DNA of 64,000 bases from Algoriphagus ratkowskyi. Its GTDB lineage: Bacteria; Bacteroidota; Bacteroidia; Cytophagales; Cyclobacteriaceae. The stretch is taken from positions 62,001-126,000 of the forward strand of contig NZ_MSSV01000008.1 of NCBI RefSeq assembly GCF_002150505.1, in the 5' to 3' direction. Position 1 is the stretch's first letter. Each line of letters starts with the position of its first letter. Shown here one piece after another: positions 19,217 through 26,572 of this stretch. The notes under the pieces are model-generated. The model was not told the origin of the DNA. It did not search any database and saw only the letters and a list, made by a program, of their open reading frames with translations. The position numbers were made by a program, and so were the translations under genes.

Positions 19217-20362
19217 TTAACTGGAAGGGGATTGACTTAAGATTTCTTTTAATGCGGTTAAAAACGAATTTAATTGAATCCATTCGATATTTAAAGGTGG
19301 TAATAGTCTAATCGTATTCTTTCCTGCTGCACTTCCCGTGAACATGTGGTATTTATTGACCAATTCTGTGCGTACAGGGCCAGCTTCCCGATCTAAATCA
19401 ATACCTATCATCAAGCCAGTACCACGAATATTTGTGATTCCAGGAATTTCTTTCAATTCGGTCAAAAGCTTTTCTCCGAGGATTGTGGCATTATCAAGAA
19501 GATTTTCTTTTTCAATAACTTCCAATACTGCTAGGCCGGCTGCACATGCGAGATGATTTCCTCCAAACGTAGTTCCGAGTAGTCCGTAAGTGGCTTTGAA
19601 CTCAGGTGAGATCAAGATTCCACCAATAGGAAATCCATTACCCATTCCCTTTGCTATACTGATTATATCTGGCTTCACACCATCTACTAATTGATGGGCA
19701 AAGAATTTACCTGTGCGTCCAAAACCAGATTGCACCTCATCAAGAATCAATTTGACCCCATAAGATTTAGCAATACCTGCCAAACCTGTTAGAAACTCAG
19801 GAGAAGGAACCTGAATTCCATTCACCCCTTGTATGCCTTCTATGATAATTCCGGCAATATTTCCATCTTTCACACGCTTCTCCACAGCTTCCAAATCACC
19901 CCATGGAAGAATCTGAAAATCCTCTCTCTCATTACAGGGAGCAACGATTTTTGGATTATCTGTCAAAGCTACTGCACCTGAAGTTCTACCGTGAAAACCT
20001 CCAGAAAAAGCAATAAAGCCAGATTTTCCAGTTGCGAAGGAAGCAAGCTTAATCGCATTCTCATTAGCTTCAGCCCCTGAGTTACACAGGAAAAGCTCAT
20101 ACTCAGGATAGCCTGAAAGCTCTCCAAGCTTTTCAGCATATTCCTGTTGAATAGGAATCTGAATGGAATTGGAGTAAAAAGCGATCTGATCCAATTGATC
20201 TTTGATACGCTTTACGTAGTGTGGATGTGTATGACCAATGGAAATCACTGCGTGACCACCGTATAAGTCTATATATTCTTGTCCTTGATCGTCCCATAGT
20301 TTGCAGCCTTCAGCTTTTGTGATGGTGACTGGGATCAGGGGATATACATCAAATAATTTCAT
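19217..20362 (-). CDS. argD: Acetylornithine/succinylornithine aminotransferase
   Basis: Class III PLP aminotransferase converting N-acylglutamate semialdehyde to N-acylornithine. Schiff-base Lys238 is in SIAKGMGNGFPIG, preceded by LILDEVQSGFGRTG. 381 residues, full length. It precedes argF' by 3 bases. ArgD enzymes often accept both acetyl and succinyl substrates, which fits either version of the pathway. Confidence 0.93.
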   Translation of the reverse strand: MKLFDVYPLIPVTITKAEGCKLWDDQGQEYIDLYGGHAVISIGHTHPHYVKRIKDQLDQIAFYSNSIQIPIQQEYAEKLGELSGYPEYELFLCNSGAEANENAIKLASFATGKSGFIAFSGGFHGRTSGAVALTDNPKIVAPCNEREDFQILPWGDLEAVEKRVKDGNIAGIIIEGIQGVNGIQVPSPEFLTGLAGIAKSYGVKLILDEVQSGFGRTGKFFAHQLVDGVKPDIISIAKGMGNGFPIGGILISPEFKATYGLLGTTFGGNHLACAAGLAVLEVIEKENLLDNATILGEKLLTELKEIPGITNIRGTGLMIGIDLDREAGPVRTELVNKYHMFTGSAAGKNTIRLLPPLNIEWIQLNSFLTALKEILSQSPSS

Positions 20363-20519
20363 GAGGATTTACGAATTACGATTTTTGATTTACGGAGTTC
20401 TTATGAACCTCGCAAATCAATTTCAAGGTTGGAGAATTATGAATGAGAAATGATGAATACTGAATTTCGAAATAGCACTCACCAAATCTTGAATCTTGTG
20501 TCTAAAGTCTAATATCTAA
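20363..20519. repeat. argC-argD gap with TCTAA-type heptad repeat
   Basis: 157 bases inside the operon. The argC-proximal half contains TCTTG-TG-TCTAA-AG-TCTAA-TA-TCTAA (about 20493-20519), an imperfect 7-base tandem; the other half contains two similar words around GATTTACG and GAATTACG. A related block occurs at 46785-46853. Confidence 0.5.
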
Positions 20520-21488
20520 TTAAAACCCTAAACTTTTCAGATTCAAGCCCATCCTCTCGTCAAGTCCAAATGCCAAATTGTAATTCTGAACTGCCTGTCC
20601 GGACGCTCCTTTGAGTAGGTTGTCAATAGCAGAGTAAATCACCAATTGACCAGCTTCTTTCTGCACGTAAACGATGCCCTTGTTTGTGTTCACTGCTTGC
20701 TTCATATCGATATCGATATCAGAAACGTAAGTAAATGCTGCGTCTTTATAGAATTCTTTGTAGGCAGCTACAGCCTCCTCTTGAGTTCCATCGAAAGGGA
20801 AATAAGCTGTAATCCAGATGCCTCTAGGGAAATTGCCACGGTAAGGAACAAAGAGCATTTCAGATGAAAAGCTAGCATTTAGCTGCTTGAAAGTCTGATT
20901 AATCTCCTTTAGATGCTGGTGTGTAAAAAGCTTATAGACAGACATATTTGAAGATCTGTAGCTGAAGTGTGATGTCTCAGCTAGTTTCTTACCTGCCCCT
21001 GTACTTCCTGTGACTCCAGAGATATTGATCGTGTCTTTCACCCAGCCTTTTGCGATAGCAGGAAGTAGTGCTAATTGAATGCCTGTTGCAAAGCAACCTG
21101 GATTTGCGATCTTCTTTGCAGTTTTGATTTTCTCAGCATTCACTTCAGGAAGACCATAGGTAAAGCCATTAGACTCGTCGCGGAAATCAGTGGACAAATC
21201 GATCAAAACTGTCTCAGGAGAGAAGGAGTGTTGATCCAAAAAACCTTTGGTTTGGCCATGTGGCAATCCCAAGAAAACAGCTTCTATTCCTTCTGTCTGT
21301 ACTTCGTCAGTAAAAATGAGATCACAATCTCCGATCAGATCCGGATGAACCTCTGATACTTTTTTGCCTTTCTGGCTATTGCTATGTACGTAGACCAGTT
21401 CGCAAGCAGGATGATGAACTAGTAAACGAAGTAACTCGCCTCCAGTATATCCCGCTGCACCTATGATCGCTGTCTTGATTTTAGTCAT
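20520..21488 (-). CDS. argC: N-acetyl-gamma-glutamyl-phosphate reductase
   Basis: NADPH-dependent reduction of N-acylglutamyl phosphate to the semialdehyde. The N-terminal Rossmann motif is GAAGYTGGELLRLL (10-23) and the catalytic Cys132 is in NPGCFATG. 322 residues. Its first 8 bases overlap the end of argG, so translational coupling is likely. Confidence 0.94.
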   Translation of the reverse strand: MTKIKTAIIGAAGYTGGELLRLLVHHPACELVYVHSNSQKGKKVSEVHPDLIGDCDLIFTDEVQTEGIEAVFLGLPHGQTKGFLDQHSFSPETVLIDLSTDFRDESNGFTYGLPEVNAEKIKTAKKIANPGCFATGIQLALLPAIAKGWVKDTINISGVTGSTGAGKKLAETSHFSYRSSNMSVYKLFTHQHLKEINQTFKQLNASFSSEMLFVPYRGNFPRGIWITAYFPFDGTQEEAVAAYKEFYKDAAFTYVSDIDIDMKQAVNTNKGIVYVQKEAGQLVIYSAIDNLLKGASGQAVQNYNLAFGLDERMGLNLKSLGF

Positions 21489-22674
21489 TGTCAGAGTTTA
21501 CCTTATGGAAAATCGAGGTTTGGTTACCCAAAATTCGGGTGAAACCTTTCACGTCTTCAGCTGTATAGCCCTTGTTCATTTCTCCATAGCTACCAAACTT
21601 GTTGGACATCAAATCATGGTTAGAAGTGATTCCAAGTAACGTGAATCGGAATGGCTGAAGCAAAACCCGAACTTCTCCAGTCACATAAGTCTGTGTGCTA
21701 GCCATGAATTCCTCCATGTTTCTCATCACAGGATCAAGGTAATGCCCTTCGTGCAGGTGATTACCGTAGAATTCAGCCAATTGATTTTTCCAGAAAAGCT
21801 GCCATTTGGTAAGTGTGTGCTTCTCTAGCAACTGATGGCCTTTGATGATGATCAATGGAGCAGCAGCTTCGAAACCAACTCGGCCTTTGATACCGATAAT
21901 AGTATCACCAACGTGGATGTCACGACCGATACCATAAGGCGCAGCCATAGCCTGAAGAGCTTGAATTGCTTCTACTGAATCATCATATTTTTTACCATCA
22001 ACTCCTTTAAGTTCGCCTTGCTCGAAAGAAAGGATCAATTCCAAAGGCTCAGTTTCTGTTGCTTGAGTCGGCCAAGCTTCTTCAGGAAGGTAATCGGAAG
22101 ACGTAAGCGTCTCTTTTCCTCCTACAGAAGTTCCCCAGATTCCTTTATTGATAGAATAAGCAGCTTTCTCGAAATTCATCGAAACGCCATGCTTTTTCAA
22201 GTATTCGATTTCTTCAGCGCGACTCAATTTCAAGTCACGAATAGGAGTGACGATCTCGATGTCTGGCACAATCGTTTGGAAGATCATATCAAATCGAACC
22301 TGATCATTTCCAGCTCCAGTAGAACCGTGAGCTACTGCTTTTGCACCGATAGACTTGGCGTACTCTGCTAATGATTTCGCCTGTAGGATGCGCTCTGCAG
22401 ATACAGAAAGTGGATAAGTCTGGTTTTTAAGTACATTTCCAAACACGAGGTATTTGATCACTTCATTGTAATAAGTGTCCATTACGTGAAGTGTTTTGAA
22501 AGAAGCTACGCCTAAGCCTTTCGCCCTTTCCTCTATGTCTGTCAATTCTTCCTCGGAAAATCCGCCTGTGTTAACTAAAACTGCATGCACTTCATATCCT
22601 AGTTCTTTGGATAGATGCAAGGCACAAAATGTGGTATCCAAGCCTCCACTGTATGCTAAAACTATTTTTTTCAT
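21481..22674 (-). CDS. argG: Argininosuccinate synthase
   Basis: Joins citrulline and aspartate using ATP. The pyrophosphatase-type P-loop AYSGGLDTT is at residues 8-16, and SVSAERILQAKSLAEYAKSIGA and GSTGAGNDQVRFD follow. 397 residues. It is 136 bases after the GNAT gene, with a palindromic repeat in the gap. Argininosuccinate synthase placed early in the operon, before the acyl-intermediate enzymes, is usual in Bacteroidota. Confidence 0.95.
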   Translation of the reverse strand: MKKIVLAYSGGLDTTFCALHLSKELGYEVHAVLVNTGGFSEEELTDIEERAKGLGVASFKTLHVMDTYYNEVIKYLVFGNVLKNQTYPLSVSAERILQAKSLAEYAKSIGAKAVAHGSTGAGNDQVRFDMIFQTIVPDIEIVTPIRDLKLSRAEEIEYLKKHGVSMNFEKAAYSINKGIWGTSVGGKETLTSSDYLPEEAWPTQATETEPLELILSFEQGELKGVDGKKYDDSVEAIQALQAMAAPYGIGRDIHVGDTIIGIKGRVGFEAAAPLIIIKGHQLLEKHTLTKWQLFWKNQLAEFYGNHLHEGHYLDPVMRNMEEFMASTQTYVTGEVRVLLQPFRFTLLGITSNHDLMSNKFGSYGEMNKGYTAEDVKGFTRILGNQTSIFHKVNSDND

Positions 22675-22714
22675 AAGAGTCTAATTTTCTTTCTATTGTA
22701 ATCTCGCTAGATGA

Positions 22715-22732
22715 TCCCGATAGCCATCGGGA
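22715..22732. repeat. TCCCGAT-n4-ATCGGGA intergenic repeat
   Basis: Inverted repeat TCCCGATAGCCATCGGGA in the GNAT-argG gap. It is a complete copy of the motif also seen before gldC and, as a half site, at 40007-40014. Confidence 0.65.
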
Positions 22733-22810
22733 CAACTCATAATCAGTCGATCTTCATTTCGCTCGATTCTATATCGAATAGGATTTTGCTTCCGAAAAGG
22801 AAGAAATGAT

Positions 22811-23506
22811 TTATAAAAAGATGCTTGTAAGGGTGTCCTTCGACTTATTCAATTTAAGCATCACGTATTTCTTTAATCTAACCCAACGATCAAATAATTT
22901 AAGATCTTTCTTGAAATCATCACGAAGTGCTAATTCTTGTGTGTGATTTCTTTTTGAGTTGGGATCATAGAGCATAGCTGTGCAAAGACAGTTTTGCCTG
23001 TTTTTACTCATTAATATCTCGTAGTTAATACAGCTTTGGCAGCCTTTCCAGAATTCATTATCATCTGTAAGGTCTGAGTAAGAAACAGGAATGTAACCTA
23101 GTTCAGAGTTGATTTTCATTACTGCAGCACCTGTTGTCAATCCGAATATGTTTGAATCTGGATACTTCAAACGGCTCAGTTTGAATACTTCATTCTTGAT
23201 TTTTCGGGCAAGTCCGTATTTTCTGTATTCAGGAGAAACGATCAAACCAGAGTTTGCAACATATTTACCATGTCCCCAAGCTTCAATATAGCAGAAACCT
23301 GCCCATTTACCGTCTGAGGTCAATGCGATCACCGCTTTCCCTTCATCCATTTTGGTTTCCACATAGCCTGGGCTACGTTTGGCTATACCGGTACCACGAG
23401 CTTTGGCGGAATTTTCCATCTCATCAGTGATCTGAGTGGAATAAACCTTATGAGAAGGATTAGCTACAATAATCTGGAAAGAAATGTTATCCATTAGGGA
23501 TTGCAT
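22811..23506 (-). CDS. GNAT family acyltransferase heading the arginine operon
   Basis: 231 residues with a GNAT fold: the acyl-CoA-binding region is around SGLIVSPEYRKYGLARKIKNE (about 87-107). The C-terminal part (about 140-180) contains four cysteines, including WKGCQSCINYE and NCLCTAML, not found in ordinary GNATs. As first gene before argG-argC-argD-argF'-argB-argE'-argH, it is the natural candidate for the N-acylglutamate synthase step, acetyl or succinyl. That assignment rests on position. A second in-frame ATG lies 4 codons in; no ribosome binding site separates the two. Confidence 0.75.
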   Translation of the reverse strand: MQSLMDNISFQIIVANPSHKVYSTQITDEMENSAKARGTGIAKRSPGYVETKMDEGKAVIALTSDGKWAGFCYIEAWGHGKYVANSGLIVSPEYRKYGLARKIKNEVFKLSRLKYPDSNIFGLTTGAAVMKINSELGYIPVSYSDLTDDNEFWKGCQSCINYEILMSKNRQNCLCTAMLYDPNSKRNHTQELALRDDFKKDLKLFDRWVRLKKYVMLKLNKSKDTLTSIFL

Positions 23507-23545
23507 GTGTTAACTCCGATGAAATCGGAAGATTAGTAAATAAAT

Positions 23546-23585
23546 CAAAGATAAAAGGGCGGGCACGTACTCCACGTAGGAGTAC
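23546..23585 (-). promoter_or_regulatory. Candidate promoter and operator of the arginine operon
   Basis: On the minus strand TATCTTTG at 23546-23553 matches TAnnTTTG, 40 bases before the GNAT start. The palindrome GTACTCCTACGTGGAGTAC at 23567-23585 is centred about 26 bases upstream of it, where a -33 element would be; no TTG is present there. This is a good place for an operator or activator site. The regulator is unknown. Confidence 0.5.
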
Positions 23586-23910
23586 AACTATTCATCGAAG
23601 GGTTAAACCCTATAGAAAAATCTACACGTCCTTAGAGGAGTGAAAAAAGCAATAGCATCAGCTTTCACTTCTACCGAAGTAGTGCGCGTGTAAGTGGTTG
23701 CTATGTGATTTACTTGTATCATGCGTAATAGGGAGGCAAAATTGATTCCATAGAAAAGAAAATGCAAGGGTTTATGCAAAAAATATACTGTTGAGTGTGA
23801 ATTTTTATGGATATCGAAAAAAGTGCTAGTCTATCTTGTCAATATTGATCCTGGCAGAAGTTTATTTCGTGAAAAATTATCTATTTGATAATTGAATCTG
23901 GAAGTACATT
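23586..23910. other. Intergenic region upstream of the arginine operon
   Basis: No gene seen. It contains the perfect palindrome GGGTTAAACCC-like element at 23600-23610 and a somewhat GC-richer segment near 23640-23700, with no recognisable RNA fold. Confidence 0.5.
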
Positions 23911-25170
23911 TTAGGCATTGCCTGACATTTCTTTCAATGCATGCACAAACTGATCCATTTCTTCCTCAGAAGTGTAAACGTTGGGAGTGATGCGACATCC
24001 GTTCACCCCGCCAGATCCATTGATTGCTACAGTGAATATTTTGTATTTATCCATTAAGGTTTTAGCCATTTCAGCTGTGCTCATTGAATCTAATCCTACG
24101 TTGGCTATACCGCATGAGCGATGTGGATCTTTTGGCGTATTGACATTGATACCGGGAAGATCACGAACCTGATCTGACCAGTAGCGCTGAATATATCGAA
24201 GTCTTTCTTCCTTCCGCTTGATTCCCATTTTATTGAGAAAATTGATTGAATCTATGACCGATAGATCAGTGGAGACAGCATGTGTGCCAATATGATTAAG
24301 GTTCAATAAAGTTTTCTGATCTAGTTCATAGGGAGCTAAGAGGGGTCGAATTTGTTGACTTTTTCCTTTTTTCACATAGAGCATTCCACATCCTAAAGGA
24401 ACACTCAGCCACTTGTGAAGGCTAGACCCATAGTAATCACAGTCCAATTCTGTAATATTAAAATCAAAATGACCTACTGCATGAGCACCATCCAACATAA
24501 CTTCCACACCATGTTTATGCGCCATATCAGCAATTTTCCTAACTGGTAGTATGTGCCCTGTAATGTTCACAATATGAGGCACCATCATTAGCTTAGTGTT
24601 AGCCGTAATAGCTTTTTCATATACGGTCACTATATCTGAATCAATTTCAGGATGCATGGGGATGTCTATTTTTTTGACTTTAATACCATAGCGTCTTTCT
24701 GCTAATTCAAACATATTGAGCAGACTTTCATAATCTTGATTAGAAACGATTGCTTCATCACCCTTTTGCCAAGGGTATCCAGAAATAATCAAATCAATTG
24801 ACTCGGTCGTGTTTCTGGTTAGGACAACTTCCTCAGGTGTTGCACCAATCAATTGTGCAACAGCTGCAGCACTTTTAGCTTTGTTGTCCCATTGTACCGT
24901 GCGCATATAGCTAGATCCCTGATAATTGACCTCTCTCAGATGTGTGATGTAGTTTTCAAGGGTTTCTTCAGGCAAAAAACAATAATAGCCATTTTCCAAA
25001 TTGATGTATTCCGGCTTGAGTTTATAGCAGGATCGAATTTGATCCCAAAAGTCTGGAGCGCTGAAATCTATGTCAGCAATAGATTTTGCTACAGTTTCTT
25101 TGGAAGAGAAAAACGAACTGGAACCAATTCCCAGAAAGGTCAGAGATTTAAGAAATTTACGCTTATCCAT
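23911..25170 (-). CDS. Exported class V aminotransferase-like PLP enzyme
   Basis: 419 residues. PLP-dependent, NifS/isopenicillin-N-epimerase-like fold: Schiff-base Lys253 in SSLHKWLSVPLG, cofactor Asp in MLDGAHAVGH (about 225-234) and TRNTTESID (118-126). The N-terminus KRKFLKSLTFLGIG looks like a Tat-type signal with Lys-Arg in place of Arg-Arg, so the folded, cofactor-loaded enzyme may be exported. Substrate unknown. It stands alone between the arginine operon and a small zinc-ribbon gene. Confidence 0.85.
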   Translation of the reverse strand: MDKRKFLKSLTFLGIGSSSFFSSKETVAKSIADIDFSAPDFWDQIRSCYKLKPEYINLENGYYCFLPEETLENYITHLREVNYQGSSYMRTVQWDNKAKSAAAVAQLIGATPEEVVLTRNTTESIDLIISGYPWQKGDEAIVSNQDYESLLNMFELAERRYGIKVKKIDIPMHPEIDSDIVTVYEKAITANTKLMMVPHIVNITGHILPVRKIADMAHKHGVEVMLDGAHAVGHFDFNITELDCDYYGSSLHKWLSVPLGCGMLYVKKGKSQQIRPLLAPYELDQKTLLNLNHIGTHAVSTDLSVIDSINFLNKMGIKRKEERLRYIQRYWSDQVRDLPGINVNTPKDPHRSCGIANVGLDSMSTAEMAKTLMDKYKIFTVAINGSGGVNGCRITPNVYTSEEEMDQFVHALKEMSGNA

Positions 25171-25199
25171 TTTATTAAATGTTCAATTGGAGGGTGGGA

Positions 25200-25355
25200 T
25201 CAGAAGATGTAAAATAGGATCCAGATTAGTAGCAGAAATACTGCAACCCAAGTGATCCAAGGTGATCTTTGAGGAAACTCGAATTTGCATATCGGACAAA
25301 TTTTAGCTTTACTATCTACTACCATGGCGCATGAAGGGCATTCTTTAGTTTTCAC
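25200..25355 (-). CDS. Small zinc-ribbon protein with C-terminal membrane anchor
   Basis: 51 codons with a GTG start. The N-terminal half has two CxxC knuckles, ECPSCAMV and ICPICKFEF, spaced as in a zinc ribbon. The C-terminal half is a single hydrophobic helix WITWVAVFLLLIWILFYIF that ends the protein. It would be tail-anchored with the ribbon in the cytoplasm. It lies 29 bases upstream of the aminotransferase gene on the same strand and may be cotranscribed with it. Function unknown. Confidence 0.7.
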   Translation of the reverse strand: MKTKECPSCAMVVDSKAKICPICKFEFPQRSPWITWVAVFLLLIWILFYIF

Positions 25356-25626
25356 CGTTGTCTGAACTCTTTTAGCTTATAATTTATTTGATATGTTACT
25401 AATAGGTACTTATTGGTAACATGGGATCTTGCATAGCTGAAAATCCTATAATTGATTGTCGTTTGCGCTGAGCTCGATTTCATCATAAGATACTTAAAGA
25501 ATCTAAATATGAAATCGTGCAAGATAAAAACGTCATACTGAAGATGGATTCACAATCATGCGAGTTTCGTTCTAAAAGCCCCGAAAGTTGACAAGGGGAT
25601 GGTAAATTAAAATAAATTAAAAGTAT

Positions 25627-26334
25627 ATGAAAATTGAAATATGGTCAGATGTAGCTTGCCCTTTCTGCTATATCGGAAAAAGAAAAATAGAAAATGCGAT
25701 AGCGAAATTTCCTCACAAAGATAAAATAGAAGTTGAATGGAAAAGTTTTATGCTTAATCCAGATCAAGTAACGCAACCAAATAAAAGTTCTGAGGAATAC
25801 CTATCCGAGGTAAAAGGTTGGAGCCTAGAACAAACAAGGGAGATCACTGCTAATGTGACTAATATGGCTTCAGAACTAGGCTTGGATTATCATCTAGACA
25901 AGTCGGTTGTCGCAAATACTAAGAAAGCTCATCGCGTTTTGCATCTTGCTAAAACCGTAGGAAAAGGAGATGAGATGAAAGAGAGCTTGCTAAAAGCTTA
26001 TTTTACAGATGGGCTTAACATTGATGATGATGCAGTTTTACTTGGATTGGGGAAAGAAATTTGTCTTTCTGAAAATACTATTCAAGAAGTAATAAGTTCT
26101 AACAAATTTGAAAACGAAGTAGATCAGGATATCTATGAATCTAGAACAATAGGAGTGAAGGGAGTTCCTTTCTTTGTTTTGGACAGAAAATTTGGGATCT
26201 CTGGAGCACAACCGGATGAGGTGTTTGATCAGACACTTGAGAAAGCCTGGAATGAATTTTCCAAATCTAATTCAGGACTGGAAATCTCTAGTGGAACTGG
26301 AGAGTCCTGTGATGTAAATGATAAAAATTGCTAA
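25627..26334 (+). CDS. DsbA family oxidoreductase, FrnE-like
   Basis: 235 residues, thioredoxin fold with an inserted helical domain. The redox motif CPFC is at residues 11-14 in SDVACPFCYIGKRKIE, and the cis-Pro loop is in GVKGVPFFVLDRKFGISGAQ. No signal peptide is present, so it is cytoplasmic, as is usual for FrnE-type DsbA proteins. A further C-terminal pair (GESCDVNDKNC) ends the protein; such extra cysteines may act in exchange. Monocistronic with its own terminator. Confidence 0.9.
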   Translation: MKIEIWSDVACPFCYIGKRKIENAIAKFPHKDKIEVEWKSFMLNPDQVTQPNKSSEEYLSEVKGWSLEQTREITANVTNMASELGLDYHLDKSVVANTKKAHRVLHLAKTVGKGDEMKESLLKAYFTDGLNIDDDAVLLGLGKEICLSENTIQEVISSNKFENEVDQDIYESRTIGVKGVPFFVLDRKFGISGAQPDEVFDQTLEKAWNEFSKSNSGLEISSGTGESCDVNDKNC

Positions 26335-26359
26335 TTGATAACTCCTTCAAACCTTCATA

Positions 26360-26396
26360 AATAGCTGCTGAATTTCAAGATCAGCAGCTATTTTTT
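26360..26396 (+). terminator. Terminator of the FrnE-like gene
   Basis: AATAGCTGCTGA and TCAGCAGCTATT make a perfect 12-bp stem followed by TTTTT. Confidence 0.9.
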
Positions 26397-26504
26397 ATCT
26401 CAACTATTTTTATTTAGAATTTTTATAAATAAGGTATTTACTAGTAATCAATGACATAGGTAGATTTTACCTAAATTTCTTGTAAGCAAACGCAGTATTT
26501 TTTA

Positions 26505-26543
26505 ATTCTTATTTAGATTAATTACAATTAAGGATTACTTTTG
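26505..26543 (+). promoter_or_regulatory. Promoter region of the TonB receptor / DUF4374 operon
   Basis: TACTTTTG at 26536-26543 matches the Bacteroidota -7 pattern, 29 bases before the receptor ATG. There is no TTG at the -33 position; instead an A/T-rich imperfect inverted stretch (TTTAGATTAATTACAATTAA) covers it, similar to sites often seen before iron-uptake genes in this phylum. Fur control is inference only. Confidence 0.45.
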
Positions 26544-26572
26544 CCTTGCAATTAATTCAGGCAGGCAGAAAT

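Noticed and set aside
22018..22371. 117-residue open frame on the plus strand opposite argG
   Set aside because: Antisense to a clear argininosuccinate synthase and rich in Ser/Arg/Phe from reversed codons; no support as a gene.
23586..23910. A tRNA or structured RNA in the region upstream of the arginine operon
   Set aside because: No cloverleaf arms, no T-loop sequence and no CCA-like end could be drawn; only short palindromes are present.
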